Assembly (NCBI RefSeq): GCF_003234855.1
Contig: NZ_QKTO01000003.1
Span: forward strand, 124,001 to 188,000
Direction: 5' to 3'
DNA from: Curtobacterium sp. MCBD17_032
GTDB taxonomy: Bacteria > Actinomycetota > Actinomycetes > Actinomycetales > Microbacteriaceae
DNA: 64,000 nucleotides
Shown: positions 8,774 through 19,707 of the stretch, one piece after another
How positions within the stretch are numbered: position 1 is the stretch's first letter
How the letters are laid out: each line of letters begins with the position of its first letter
Program-made: the position numbers and the translations under genes
The notes under the pieces: model-generated
What the model was told of the DNA's origin: nothing
What the model saw: only the letters and a program-made list of their open reading frames with translations
Database searches by the model: none

Positions 8774-9925
8774 TCAGGCCCGCGCCGCTCCGACCCGTCC
8801 CGTGAAGGACGCGTGCAGCGGGTGCTCGCCGCCGAGACCGATGATCTCGGACGCGATGTCGGCGTCCGACCGGTCGGAGCGCAGCAACGCCTGGAGCTCG
8901 ACGCTCTGCTCGTCGTCCGCGACGTCGAAGCGGAGCGCGGCGGCCATCGCGTCGAGCAGTGCGGTCGGCTCGGTGCCGTTCTCCGCCAGTGCTGCCGCCG
9001 GGGACACGAAGCGCTCGTCACGCGAGAGCTTCCGGAGCGGCTGCCGACCGACGCGGGTGACCGTGTCGGGCAGGTGCGGGTTCTCGAAGCGGGCGATGAT
9101 CGCCGCGACGTACGCGCGGTGCACCTCGGGGTCGAGTTCGTGCCGGCGGACGAGCAGGTCGCTCGTCTCGGCGAGCACGGCCTCGAGGGCCGAGCGCACG
9201 GCCGGCAACGCGACCGCGTCGGAGATCTTGTCCGCACCGGCGAGGAAACCGTGGTACGCGACGGTGGCGTGCCCGGTGTTCACCGTGAAGAGCTTCCGCT
9301 CGATCGAGGCCGCGAGACCGTCGACGTAGTGCGCACCCGGGATCGTCGGCTCGGCACCGGCGAAGGGCGTCCGGTCGATGGCCCACTCGAAGTACGTCTC
9401 GACCGTGACGTCGAGGCCGCCGTCGGCGGGCTGCGCGGGGACGATGCGGTCCACGGCGGTGTTGGCGAACACGGCCTTGGCCAGCACGGCCGCTCGGTCC
9501 TCCTCGGGGAGGGCGTCGACGATGAACTCACGGAGACGGTCCGTGGCGTTGATCGCGTTCTCGCACGCCATCACGACGAGCGGGGCGGCGTCGACGGAAC
9601 GCGCCAGCAGGCCCTTCGCGATGACGGGGGCGATGAACTTGAGCACGGTCGGACCGACCGCGCAGGTGACGATGTCGGCGGTCGCGACCTCGGTGACGAC
9701 ACCGGCCTCGTCCTGCGCGCTGTTCACGGCCCGGAAGCCGGTGACCTCGTGGTCCTGCGCGCCGGCACCGACCTCGTGCACGGTGTACGAGTCGGCGGCC
9801 GCCAGGGCGTCGATGAGCGGTGCGGCGACGTCGGCGAACACGACCTCGTAGCCCGCCTGGTGCAGGAGGAGCCCGACGAAGCCGCGGCCGATGTTGCCCG
9901 CGCCGAAGTGGACGGCGGTGCTCAC
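8774..9925 (-). CDS. mtlD: Mannitol-1-phosphate 5-dehydrogenase
   Basis: 383 residues, the family length. It oxidises mannitol 1-phosphate, the product of the PTS, to fructose 6-phosphate with NAD+. The N-terminal motif [18 protein letters not shown] is the MtlD nucleotide-binding signature; [16 protein letters not shown] in the middle contains the conserved Lys-x-x-x-Asn-x-x-His catalytic pattern of long-chain polyol dehydrogenases. GTG start, overlapping the mtlF stop by 4 bp. It is the last gene of ptsI-mtlA-mtlF-mtlD and is followed by a strong terminator. Confidence 0.96.
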   Translation of the reverse strand: MSTAVHFGAGNIGRGFVGLLLHQAGYEVVFADVAAPLIDALAAADSYTVHEVGAGAQDHEVTGFRAVNSAQDEAGVVTEVATADIVTCAVGPTVLKFIAPVIAKGLLARSVDAAPLVVMACENAINATDRLREFIVDALPEEDRAAVLAKAVFANTAVDRIVPAQPADGGLDVTVETYFEWAIDRTPFAGAEPTIPGAHYVDGLAASIERKLFTVNTGHATVAYHGFLAGADKISDAVALPAVRSALEAVLAETSDLLVRRHELDPEVHRAYVAAIIARFENPHLPDTVTRVGRQPLRKLSRDERFVSPAAALAENGTEPTALLDAMAAALRFDVADDEQSVELQALLRSDRSDADIASEIIGLGGEHPLHASFTGRVGAARA

Positions 9926-10359
9926 TCGTTGACCTCACCGAGGATCGCGAGCACGGCGGCGGCGTCGGGCGCCTCGGTCAGTGCCAGGACCTGGTCCTCG
10001 TCGGAGAACACGATCGCGATCTTGCTGAGGATGTCGAGGTGCTCGTTGTTGACGCCGGCGATGCCGACGACGAAGCGGACGTCGTTGCCGTCCCAGTCGA
10101 TCGGGGTTGCGTACCGGACGAACGAGAGCGCCGACGCCTTGATCGCGTCCTTGGCGTCGTTCGTCCCGTGCGGGATCGCCAGGAAGTTGCCCATGTAGGT
10201 CGAGACGCTCTTCTCGCGCTCGAGCATGGCCGGGTAGTAGTCCGCGGTGACCGCACCGGCGTCCTGGAGGATCGCAGCCGCCTCCTTCATCGCCTCCGAC
10301 TTGGTCGGCGCGGCGTCCTCGGTGTGGATGCGGATCTGGCTCTCCTGCAGGACGGGCAT
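9922..10359 (-). CDS. mtlF: Mannitol PTS enzyme IIA component
   Basis: 145 residues. It accepts phosphate from HPr on His64 in [12 protein letters not shown] and passes it to the IIB cysteine of MtlA. The protein is a free-standing IIA, so mannitol-specific enzyme II is split IICB plus IIA here. The ATG at 10359 is preceded by AAGGAG at 9 nt; upstream in-frame codons lack a site. Overlaps mtlD by 4 bp and follows mtlA by 75 bp. Confidence 0.94.
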   Translation of the reverse strand: MPVLQESQIRIHTEDAAPTKSEAMKEAAAILQDAGAVTADYYPAMLEREKSVSTYMGNFLAIPHGTNDAKDAIKASALSFVRYATPIDWDGNDVRFVVGIAGVNNEHLDILSKIAIVFSDEDQVLALTEAPDAAAVLAILGEVNE

Positions 10360-10434
10360 TCGGGGTCTCCTTGTTCGTGGATGACGGCGGAAGAGGGGAC
10401 GGTCGCCCGTCCCCTCCTCCATCGTGCTCTTGTC

Positions 10435-11994
10435 TTACTGGTTCTTGAGCTGGTCGACGACCTGGTCGTACTGCGGAGCGTTCATGAAGTTGCCGACCGA
10501 GACGTGCTGGGCGTTCGGGTTCTTCTGCTTCGCACGGTCCGTGAGCTCCTCCTGGGTGATGATGAGGTCCTCGTCACCCGAGAGGTTCGCGATCGCCTTG
10601 TTGACGACCGTCACACCCTCGATACCAGCCTTCTTGATCTTGTTGCGCAGGACACTCGCACCCATGGCGCTCGAGCCCATGCCGGCGTCGCAGGCGAAGA
10701 CGACGTTCTCGATCCGCGTCGCCGTGGCGGTGCTGGCCGAACCGACGCCACCGAGCGAGGCCTCGGCCTCTTCCTCGTTGGCCGGGGAGTTGTTCCCGAG
10801 CAGGCCCGAGGTCGCGGCGTTGACGTCCCGGCCCTTGTTGGCCTGGAGCTTCGCCATCGCGGCGCTCATGTCGCCGCCGTTGCCGGCGGCGAGGTCACGC
10901 TTGCGGCTGGCGAGGAGGAAGAACGACGCCACCGCGAAGGACACGGCCGCCGACAGGACCACCGAGAGGATGACGCCGACGTAGCTGTCCTTCGCCGTCG
11001 CGGTGAGGACCGCGATGATCGAACCGGGCGACGCCGGGGCGACGAGGCCGGACTGGAACGCGACGTTCGTGGCGACACCGGTCGCACCGCCGAGGATGAC
11101 GGCGACGAACAGGATCGGCTTCTGCAGCACGTACGGGAAGTAGATCTCGTGGATGCCACCGAAGAACTGGATGAGGATCGCGCCGGGAGCGGTCGAGCGG
11201 GCGATGCCGACACCGAAGAAGGTGAAGGCGAGGAGGATACCGAGACCGGGTCCGGGGTTCGCCTCGAGGAGGAACAGGATCGACTTGCCGGACTCCTGGA
11301 CCTGCTGGGCACCGAGCTGGTCGAGCACGCCGTGGTTGATGGCGTTGTTGAGGAAGAAGACCTTCGCCGGCTCGATGATGATGCTGGCCAGCGGGAGGAG
11401 CGAGCTGTCGATGAGCGCCTTCACCGCGGCACCGAGGCCCTCGGCGATGAGCTTGAACAGCGGGGCGAGCCAGAAGAAGCCGATGAGCGCGAGCACGAAG
11501 CCGAGGATGCCGGCCGCGTAGTTGTTCACGAGCATCTCGAAGCCGGGCTTGATCTTGCCGTCCCAGATCTTGTCGATCTGCTTGATGAGCCAGGCACCGA
11601 GCGGGCCGCAGATCATCGCGCCGAGGATCATGATCGTGCCGTTGGCGCCGATGATGACGCCCATGGCCATGATCGAGCCGACGACCGCGCCGCGGGTGTC
11701 GTAGACCATCCGGCCGCCCTGGAAGGCGATCGCGAGCGGGATGAGGTAGGTCAGGATCGGCCCGACGAGGCCGATGTTGGCCACGCCGTCCGTCTCACCG
11801 AAGCCGCCGAGGACGCCGACGGGCGTCCAGCCGGTCTCGATGAAGAACGCGGTGATGAGGCCCCACGCGATGAAGATCGCGATGTTGGGCATCACCATGC
11901 CGGACAGGAACGTGCCGAACTTCTGGACGGCGACGCGAGCGCCACCCCGCGACTTGTCGCGGGTGTCTGGCGCTGCAACGGACGACGTTGTCAT
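10435..11994 (-). CDS. mtlA: Mannitol-specific PTS enzyme IICB permease
   Basis: 519 residues. The IIC domain (about residues 25-370) has multiple helices and the PTS-II motif GGIHEIYFPYVLQKP. A linker rich in Ala/Glu leads to the IIB domain (about 425-519), whose phosphorylated cysteine lies in VVFACDAGMGSSAMGAS. There is no fused IIA domain, which is supplied by mtlF. The start follows ptsI by 66 bp; an AGAGAG lies before the ATG. Together with EI encoded upstream, this operon carries most of the phosphorelay for mannitol. Confidence 0.95.
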   Translation of the reverse strand: MTTSSVAAPDTRDKSRGGARVAVQKFGTFLSGMVMPNIAIFIAWGLITAFFIETGWTPVGVLGGFGETDGVANIGLVGPILTYLIPLAIAFQGGRMVYDTRGAVVGSIMAMGVIIGANGTIMILGAMICGPLGAWLIKQIDKIWDGKIKPGFEMLVNNYAAGILGFVLALIGFFWLAPLFKLIAEGLGAAVKALIDSSLLPLASIIIEPAKVFFLNNAINHGVLDQLGAQQVQESGKSILFLLEANPGPGLGILLAFTFFGVGIARSTAPGAILIQFFGGIHEIYFPYVLQKPILFVAVILGGATGVATNVAFQSGLVAPASPGSIIAVLTATAKDSYVGVILSVVLSAAVSFAVASFFLLASRKRDLAAGNGGDMSAAMAKLQANKGRDVNAATSGLLGNNSPANEEEAEASLGGVGSASTATATRIENVVFACDAGMGSSAMGASVLRNKIKKAGIEGVTVVNKAIANLSGDEDLIITQEELTDRAKQKNPNAQHVSVGNFMNAPQYDQVVDQLKNQ

Positions 11995-12060
11995 GTGCGT
12001 TGACTCTCTGTGTGTGTGCTGCTGCAGGGATCGGGTGTGGTGCTGTGTGGGAGGGGCGGC

Positions 12061-13719
12061 TCAGGCGGCGTGGACCGCAGCCGCGGCGGCGGACCTGGCG
12101 GCCGCTGCCGTGCTGGCGGCGAGTGCTGCCGTCGCCATCTCGCGGGCTTCGTCGAGGGTGTGCTGGCCGAGCTCGGCACGCACGTCGGCGAGGGCCGCGG
12201 GGGTCATGGAGAGGGTGGTGGCGCCGAGTCCGACGAGGACGACGGCGAGCAGCGGGTCGGCTGCCGCCTCACCGCAGATGCCGACCGCCTTGCCGGCGTC
12301 GGCACCGGCCGCGCCGAGCTGCGCGACGAGGCGCAGGACGGCGGGGTGCCACGGGTCCTGGTAGCTCGCGACGGTGCCGAGCATGCGGTCGGCGGCCATC
12401 GTGTACTGCGTCAGGTCGTTCGTGCCGATCGACACGAAGTCGGCGGAGCGGAACACCTGCTCGGCCATCAGCGCGAGCGAGGGGACCTCGGCCATCACGC
12501 CGGCGGTGCGGATGCCGAGCTCGCGGGCGAGGCCGACGAAGTACTCGGTCTCCTCGGCATCGGCGACCATCGGAGCCATCACCCAGAGGTCGGCCTCCGT
12601 GGCCGCGTCCGCCCGGGCGAGCGCGGTGAGCTGGTCGCGGAGGACCTGCTCCTTGTTCCGCAGGGCGCGGAGCCCACGACGACCGAGTGCCGGGTTCTCC
12701 TCGTCCTTGTCGGTCAGGAACGGCAGCGGCTTGTCGGCGCCGGCGTCGAGCGCGCGGACCACGACCTTCTTGCCGGGGAACGCGGCGAGCAGCTGCTCGT
12801 AGGACCGCTGCTGCGCCTCCACCGTCGGCGCGGTCGGGGCGTCGAGGAACAGGAACTCGGTGCGGAAGAGTCCGACGCCCTCGGCGCCGAGGTCCACCGC
12901 CGCCTGCGCGTCCGCGGGGCTGCCGAGGTTCGCCAGCAGCGGGACGACGTGGCCGTCGGCGAGCGCACCCGCCGTGAGCGGTGCGGCGGCGGCGGCACGG
13001 CGCTCGGCGATCCGCTGCTCGACGTCGGCGACGAGTTCGGCGGACGGGTCGGTCACCACGGTGCCGGCGACGGCGTCGACGACGACCTGCTGTCCCTCGG
13101 CGAGGTCGTCGGCACCGCTGACGCCGACGACGGCCGTGATGCCCTTGGCGCGGGCGAGGATCGCAGTGTGGGAGGTCGGGCCGCCGTCGCGGGTGACGAG
13201 GGCGAGCACCTTGTCGAGGTCGAGGAGCGCGGTGTCGGCCGGTGCGAGGTCGCGGGCGACGAGCACGAACGGGGTGTCCGACTCGGGGACGCCGGGGGCC
13301 GGGACGCCGCGGAGCTTCGCGACGATGCGCTGCGCGACGTCGTCGAGGTCGGCCGCGCGCTCCCCCATGTAGCCGCCCATGCCGACGAGCAGGTCGCGGA
13401 ACTGCGCGAACGCCTCGAACACGGCGCGCTCGGGGTTCGTGCCGCCGTCGATGCGCGCGTGCACGTCGTCGAGGAGCGTCGGGTCCTGAGCCATGAGCGC
13501 CTGCGCCTCGAGCACGGCCTGGGCGTCACCGCCAGCGAGCTGCCCGCGCTTCGTCAGGTCCTCGGCGACGGCGGCGAGCGCAGCGTGCACGGCCTGCTTC
13601 GCGTCGTCGGCCGAGCCCTCGAGCCCGGCGGTCGACGGCTCTCCCAGCGGGTCCGCCATCCGGAGCACCGGACCGTGGGCAACGCCGCGACCGACGCCGG
13701 TTCCGAGCAGATCGGACAT
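12061..13719 (-). CDS. ptsI: PTS enzyme I (phosphoenolpyruvate-protein phosphotransferase)
   Basis: 552 residues. It takes phosphate from phosphoenolpyruvate and gives it to HPr. The phosphorylated His lies in DGGPTSHTAILARAKGI (about residue 185). PEP-binding segments LGAEGVGLFRTEFLFLD, VVVRALDAGADKPLPFL and the catalytic Cys in KAVGICGEAA are all present. The start ATG at 13719 follows AAGGAG. It is the first gene of the mannitol operon, unusual compared with a ptsHI pair; ptsH lies on the opposite strand beyond the regulator gene. Confidence 0.96.
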   Translation of the reverse strand: MSDLLGTGVGRGVAHGPVLRMADPLGEPSTAGLEGSADDAKQAVHAALAAVAEDLTKRGQLAGGDAQAVLEAQALMAQDPTLLDDVHARIDGGTNPERAVFEAFAQFRDLLVGMGGYMGERAADLDDVAQRIVAKLRGVPAPGVPESDTPFVLVARDLAPADTALLDLDKVLALVTRDGGPTSHTAILARAKGITAVVGVSGADDLAEGQQVVVDAVAGTVVTDPSAELVADVEQRIAERRAAAAAPLTAGALADGHVVPLLANLGSPADAQAAVDLGAEGVGLFRTEFLFLDAPTAPTVEAQQRSYEQLLAAFPGKKVVVRALDAGADKPLPFLTDKDEENPALGRRGLRALRNKEQVLRDQLTALARADAATEADLWVMAPMVADAEETEYFVGLARELGIRTAGVMAEVPSLALMAEQVFRSADFVSIGTNDLTQYTMAADRMLGTVASYQDPWHPAVLRLVAQLGAAGADAGKAVGICGEAAADPLLAVVLVGLGATTLSMTPAALADVRAELGQHTLDEAREMATAALAASTAAAARSAAAAAVHAA

Positions 13720-13812
13720 GGGGAGACTCCTTCATCTCACGCGCAGCAGCGGTGGGCGGTTCGGGGGGCGGTGCTGGGTCCGGGGCGTGCTGCATCCGGA
13801 CGGTTCTGCAGC

Positions 13813-13859
13813 ACCCTACATCGCCCCGCGTTGACAAACAAACACATCCGGGGATAAAA
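13813..13859. promoter_or_regulatory. Overlapping divergent promoters of ptsI-mtl and the DeoR gene
   Basis: Plus strand: TTGACA at 13831-13836 and GATAAA at 13853-13858, 16-bp spacer, for the regulator. Minus strand: TTGTTT at 13836-13841 and TAGGGT at 13813-13818, 17-bp spacer, for ptsI. The two -35 elements share an AC/GT-rich tract (TTGACAAACAAACACATCC) that is conspicuously A-rich for this genome. It is a likely operator where the DeoR protein would control both directions. Confidence 0.5.
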
Positions 13860-13961
13860 ATGCAGAAACAGATGCCCGTTTGCGTCTGCCGGGACGACCG
13901 GCCGCGGGTCACTCGCGGTGATCCTGCCCGAGCTTGTCCGTTCCGATCCGACGAGGCACCG

Positions 13962-14732
13962 ATGTACGCACCAGAACGCCACCAGCGCATCGTCGAGCAG
14001 GCACGGGCGCACGGCCGCGTCGACGTGAAGGACCTCGCCGAACTGCTCGCCGTCACGCCCGAGACCATCCGGCGCGACCTGACCAGCCTCGAGCGCCGCG
14101 GGCTCGTCCGTCGTGCGCACGGCGGCGCGATCCCCGTCGAACGGGTCACCCTGCACCCGGGCGTCGGGGACCGCGGCGGCATCAACCAGACCGAGAAGAT
14201 GGTGATCGCCGAGGCCGCGCTCGAGGAGCTGCCGGAGAACGGCTCGGTGATGATCGACGCCGGCACGTCCACCATCTGCCTCGCGGAGCTCCTGCCGACC
14301 GACCGCGGCCTCACCGTCGTCACACACTCGCTCCCCGTCGCCATGGCCGTCGCGAACCGGCCCGGCATCGACCTGCACCTGCTCGGCGGCAACATCCGCA
14401 GCGACTCGCTCGCCGGCGTCGGCACGTGGACGCACCAGCTCATCGGCATGGTGAGCGTCGACGTGGCGTTCGTCAGCATCAACGGGATCACCCCCGAGCG
14501 CGGACTGACGACGCACAACATGGCCGAGGCCGCCGTGAAGAGCGCGATGATCAAGTCCGCCCGCCGGAGCATCCTGCTCGCCGACCACACGAAGTTCGGC
14601 CGCGAGGAGTTCGGCCGCGTCGCCCCGCTCGCCGCGATCGACACGATCATCACCGACCCCGGCGTCAACCTGGACCTCGTCCGCGAGGTCGAAGCCGCCG
14701 GCACCGAGGTGTTCTGGCCCGGGCGCGACTGA
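13962..14732 (+). CDS. DeoR/GlpR-family transcriptional regulator, probable mannitol operon repressor
   Basis: 256 residues. The N-terminal winged HTH reads PERHQRIVEQARAHGRVDVK followed by LAELLAVTPETIRRDL and RRAHGGA, the DeoR signature. The C-terminal sugar-phosphate sensing domain contains VMIDAGTSTICLAELL and SVDVAFVSINGITPERGLT. This family normally derepresses on binding a phosphorylated sugar intermediate. Its divergent position next to ptsI-mtlAFD suggests it controls that operon; this is inferred from context. The ATG at 13962 gives the standard family N-terminus. Confidence 0.85.
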   Translation: MYAPERHQRIVEQARAHGRVDVKDLAELLAVTPETIRRDLTSLERRGLVRRAHGGAIPVERVTLHPGVGDRGGINQTEKMVIAEAALEELPENGSVMIDAGTSTICLAELLPTDRGLTVVTHSLPVAMAVANRPGIDLHLLGGNIRSDSLAGVGTWTHQLIGMVSVDVAFVSINGITPERGLTTHNMAEAAVKSAMIKSARRSILLADHTKFGREEFGRVAPLAAIDTIITDPGVNLDLVREVEAAGTEVFWPGRD

Positions 14733-14792
14733 CCCGCCGCGCGTCGTCCGCCCGCCCCACCCCACCCCGGGAACCACCCGCCAGGCGCTCGC

Positions 14793-14798
14793 TAGCAT
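14793..14798 (+). promoter_or_regulatory. Candidate -10 hexamer for ptsH
   Basis: TAGCAT, with transcription expected near 14805, gives a leader of about 25 nt that contains the AGGAG ribosome binding site before 14830. Confidence 0.35.
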
Positions 14799-14829
14799 GA
14801 GCGCACCACCCATCGACAGGAGTCCATCG

Positions 14830-15102
14830 ATGTCCGAAGCCACCCGCACCGTCACCGTCGCGAGCGCGTCCGGCCTGCACGCCCGCCCCGCGTCGCTGTT
14901 CGTCCAGAACGTCACCGCGTCCGGCCACCAGGTCACCATCGCCAAGGGCGAGAAGTCGGCGAACGCCGGCAGCATCCTCGGCCTGCTCGGCCTCGGCGTG
15001 GAGAACGGCGACGAGGTCGTCCTGACCGTGACCGGCGACGACGCCGAGACCACGGCCGACAGCCTCGTCGACTTCCTGCAGACCGACCACGACGCGGCCT
15101 GA
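14830..15102 (+). CDS. ptsH: Phosphocarrier protein HPr
   Basis: 90 residues. HPr relays phosphate from enzyme I to the IIA proteins. The phosphorylated residue is His17 in SGLHARPAS. The segment around Ser48 (KSANAGSILGLLGLG) matches the regulatory serine region. An ATG at 14797 is also in frame, but AGGAG sits 8 nt before 14830 and the homology starts there. It lies downstream of the DeoR gene with an apparent promoter of its own, and is followed by a strong hairpin. Confidence 0.95.
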   Translation: MSEATRTVTVASASGLHARPASLFVQNVTASGHQVTIAKGEKSANAGSILGLLGLGVENGDEVVLTVTGDDAETTADSLVDFLQTDHDAA

Positions 15103-15138
15103 CCAGCGCCGGTTCCGCGCGGCCATGCGGTCGCCATC

Positions 15139-15184
15139 ACGGACGGGAGGCCAGTCACCAGCTGGTGACGGGCCTCCCGTCCGT
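15139..15184. terminator. Terminator after ptsH, GGACGGGAGGC family
   Basis: Arms ACGGACGGGAGGCC and its complement enclose a second palindrome, GTCACCAGCTGGTGAC (15154-15169). The nested structure is like the copy at 8711-8756. Confidence 0.75.
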
Positions 15185-15244
15185 CGTCCGGTCACCGGTC
15201 ACCGGCACGACCGGGGCGTCGGAGCACGCCGGTAGGGTGGCTGC

Positions 15245-17129
<1,885 letters not shown>

Positions 17130-17135
17130 CCGCCC

Positions 17136-17723
17136 GTGCTCCCCGTCACGCTCGAGTCGGCGCGGGTCCGGCTCGACCTCCCCACCCGCACCGATGCGGC
17201 CGCGATCACCGAGGCCTGCCAGGACCCGGAGATCGCGCGGTGGACGACGATCCCGCAGCCCTACCGACCGGAGGACGCGAAGATGTTCGTCGACGCGCTC
17301 GTCGGCCCGGGGTGGGCGTCCGACCGCGAGTACACCTGGGCGATCCGCCGGCCGGGATCGACCTGGCTCGACGGGGTGATCAGCTACCGCACGGCGCGTC
17401 GTGACCTCGGGTTCTGGCTCGCGCCCGCCGCGCGGGGACTCGGGCTCGTGCACGACGCGGTCGAGCTCGTCGTCGGGTTCGCGTTCGACCGGGGAGCGCC
17501 CGACGTCTACTGGGAGTGCTACGTCGGCAACACCGCCTCGGCAGCGGTCGCCCGGCGCGCCGGCTTCTCCTACACCGGGAGCGGCGACGCGCTCGTCCCG
17601 AACCGGGACGGCTCCCCCGCCGCCGCGTGGAAGGGACTCCGGCGGGCGGACGGCACCCCCGCGTCGGACCTGCCCTGGCCGACCGGCTCCGAGACGGACG
17701 TCGCCGGTAGTCTCGCTCCGTGA
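17136..17723 (+). CDS. GNAT-family N-acetyltransferase (RimJ/RimL type)
   Basis: 195 residues from GTG. The fold is recognised by the N-terminal substrate-region RVRLDLPTRTDAAAITEACQ, the strand LGFWLAPAARGLGLVHDAV (acetyl-CoA loop, with a weak Q/RxxGxG) and the late motif ECYVGNTASAAVARRAGFSYTG, typical of proteins acetylating amino termini or small amines. The substrate is unknown. It begins 6 nt after trpS and overlaps the ribD GTG by 4 bp. Confidence 0.85.
   Translation: MLPVTLESARVRLDLPTRTDAAAITEACQDPEIARWTTIPQPYRPEDAKMFVDALVGPGWASDREYTWAIRRPGSTWLDGVISYRTARRDLGFWLAPAARGLGLVHDAVELVVGFAFDRGAPDVYWECYVGNTASAAVARRAGFSYTGSGDALVPNRDGSPAAAWKGLRRADGTPASDLPWPTGSETDVAGSLAP
17708..17713 (+). promoter_or_regulatory. 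-10 hexamer for ribD inside the GNAT gene
   Basis: TAGTCT lies 6 nt before the ribD GTG at 17720, within the last codons of the preceding gene. No FMN riboswitch can fit between this hexamer and the start codon. Confidence 0.4.
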
Positions 17724-18859
17724 GCGACACGGCACCCGACACGACCCCGGCCGACCACACCGGAGCCGGTGACGCCGAGGTCGGCGACGTCGAGGTCCGC
17801 GACGTCGAGGTCCGGGCCATGCGCCGGGCGCTCGAACTCGCGGCCCGTGGCCCCGTCGTCGGCGACCACGCCCGGGTCGGCGCCGTCGTCCTCTCCCCCG
17901 CGGGCGAGGTGTTGGCCGAGGGCTGGCACAAGGGTGCCGGCACCGCGCACGCCGAGGTCGACGCGATGCGCAAGGTCGACCCGGCGCTCCTCCGCGGCGC
18001 GACCGCCGTCGTGACCATGGAGCCGTGCGACCACACCGGTCGGACCGGGCCCTGCTCGGTGGCCCTCATCGACGCCGGGGTCGCCCGGGTCGTCTACGCC
18101 GTGGACGACCCCGGTGCCGCGGCGCACGGTGGGGCCGACCGCCTCCGGGCTGCCGGCGTCGACGTCGTGTCCGGGGTCCTCGCCGACGACGCCGAGGCGT
18201 TCCTCGAGCGCTGGCTCCTCTCCGTCCGGCTCGGTCGTCCCTGGGTGACGGTGAAGTGGGCCTCGAGTCTCGACGGACGCGCCGCGGCGGCGGACGGGAC
18301 GAGCCGGTGGATCACCGGAGCCGCAGCCCGACAGCACGTCCACGAGCAGCGTGCCGCGCACGACGCCGTCCTGGTCGGCACCGGCACCGCACTCGCGGAC
18401 GACCCGAGCCTGACCGCCCGCGGCGACGCCGGGGAGTTCCTCGCCGACCAACCGCTGCCGGTCGTCCTGGGTGACCGGCAGCTCCCCGCCGACGCAGCCC
18501 TGCACCGGCACCCCCGCGGCGTCGTCACGATCCCCGGTCACGACCTCGACGCCGCCCTGCGGTCGCTCCGCGAGCAGGGGGTGCACAGTGTGCTCGTCGA
18601 GGGCGGGCCGACCGTCGCGTCGGCCTTCATCGCGGCCGGGCTCGCCGACGAACTGCTCGTCTACCTGGCACCGGTGCTCCTCGGCGGCCCGCGGGTGGCG
18701 CTCGACGACATCGGGGTGGGAAGCATCCAGGGAGCGCGGATGTTGCGTGTACTGTCGACGTCCAGCCTCGGCCCCGATCTGCTGGTCCGCGCCCGTCCGG
18801 TCCCGCAGCGGTCCGGGCACGCGGTCGACGGGGCCCCCACCGACCGGAGCACCACATGA
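17720..18859 (+). CDS. ribD: Bifunctional riboflavin deaminase/reductase RibD
   Basis: 379 residues. It catalyses the second and third steps of riboflavin synthesis. The deaminase half has zinc ligands in TAHAEVDAM and MEPCDHTGRTGPC; the reductase half shows WVTVKWASSLDGRAAAADG, SRWITG, and VEGGPTVASAFIAAGL. There is an acidic N-terminal extension of about 30 residues with a DVEVR duplication before the deaminase domain. It overlaps the ribA ATG by 4 bp. Only ribD and ribA are here; the remaining rib genes lie elsewhere. Confidence 0.93.
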   Translation: MSDTAPDTTPADHTGAGDAEVGDVEVRDVEVRAMRRALELAARGPVVGDHARVGAVVLSPAGEVLAEGWHKGAGTAHAEVDAMRKVDPALLRGATAVVTMEPCDHTGRTGPCSVALIDAGVARVVYAVDDPGAAAHGGADRLRAAGVDVVSGVLADDAEAFLERWLLSVRLGRPWVTVKWASSLDGRAAAADGTSRWITGAAARQHVHEQRAAHDAVLVGTGTALADDPSLTARGDAGEFLADQPLPVVLGDRQLPADAALHRHPRGVVTIPGHDLDAALRSLREQGVHSVLVEGGPTVASAFIAAGLADELLVYLAPVLLGGPRVALDDIGVGSIQGARMLRVLSTSSLGPDLLVRARPVPQRSGHAVDGAPTDRSTT

Positions 18860-19512
18860 CCGACGCACTGACCTCCGCCACCCCCGGGAGCCCGGTGCAG
18901 TTCGAGGTCGCCACGAAGGTGCCGACCACGCACGGCACGTTCGAGATGCGTGCCTACCGTGACCTGGTCACGAGCGCGGAGCACGTCGCCGTGATCGCCA
19001 CCGCTCCGGACGGGTCGGCTCCGCGGGACGGGGCCCTCGTCCGGGTCCACTCCGAGTGCCTGACCGGCGAGGCGTTCGGGTCGCTCAAGTGCGAGTGCGG
19101 TCCGCAGCTCGACGCGGCCCTCGACACCATCGCGGCCGAGGGCGGGGTCGTCGTGTACCTGCGCGGGCACGAGGGGCGCGGCATCGGGCTCATCAACAAG
19201 CTCAAGGCGTACCGCCTGCAGGAGGACGGGCTCGACACCCTCGACGCCAACCTCGCGCTCGGGCTCCCCGCCGACTCCCGGGAGTACGGCGGCGCGGCCG
19301 GCATCCTCGCCGACCTCGGCATCACGCGCGTGCGGCTGCTGACGAACAACCCCGAGAAGCGTCGGCAGCTCGTCGAGCACGGCATCGCGGTGGACGCCCT
19401 GGTCCCCCTGGTGGTCGGTGTCTCCGCACAGAACGCCGGGTACCTCGACACGAAGCGCGACCGGATGGGCCACACGCTCCCCGACCACCTCGCGACCGGC
19501 GCGGCCAACTGA
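18856..19512 (+). CDS. ribA: GTP cyclohydrolase II
   Basis: 218 residues. It opens GTP to 2,5-diamino-6-ribosylamino-pyrimidinone phosphate, the first committed step of riboflavin synthesis. Zinc ligands lie in SECLTGEAFGSLKCECGPQL. The RGHEGRGIGLINKLKAYRLQ and LLTNNPEKRRQL motifs are typical. It is a stand-alone RibA without a fused RibB (DHBP synthase) domain, shorter than the bifunctional actinobacterial form. It is co-directional with and overlaps ribD. Confidence 0.93.
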   Translation: MTDALTSATPGSPVQFEVATKVPTTHGTFEMRAYRDLVTSAEHVAVIATAPDGSAPRDGALVRVHSECLTGEAFGSLKCECGPQLDAALDTIAAEGGVVVYLRGHEGRGIGLINKLKAYRLQEDGLDTLDANLALGLPADSREYGGAAGILADLGITRVRLLTNNPEKRRQLVEHGIAVDALVPLVVGVSAQNAGYLDTKRDRMGHTLPDHLATGAAN

Positions 19513-19530
19513 CGGCTCCTTCCGGGCGGA

Positions 19531-19560
19531 TTCGCAGGTGGGCGACATCCGTCGTACACT
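19531..19560 (+). promoter_or_regulatory. Candidate promoter for the MFS transporter
   Basis: TTCGCA (19531-19536) and TACACT (19555-19560) are separated by 18 bp. A transcript from about 19567 would have a 140-nt leader before the chosen ATG at 19708, or about 42 nt if GTG 19609 is used. Confidence 0.3.
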
Positions 19561-19707
19561 GAGGACCCCGTCACGAGCGGGACCACCACCCCGAACGCAC
19601 CCGGCCCGGTGTCCGCGCCACCCCGCGCGAACCGGTCGGCGTCCGCAGTCCGGCCCCACGCTGCGCTCCCCCGCGAGCGCGCGCACCGCGAAAGTGCTCT
19701 CACGCCC

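Noticed and set aside
17600..17760. FMN riboswitch upstream of ribD
   Set aside because: ribD overlaps the GNAT gene and no RFN-element segments are visible.
19609..19707. N-terminal extension of the MFS protein from GTG 19609
   Set aside because: It is Arg/Pro-rich and unlike family N-termini, although the candidate promoter would allow it.
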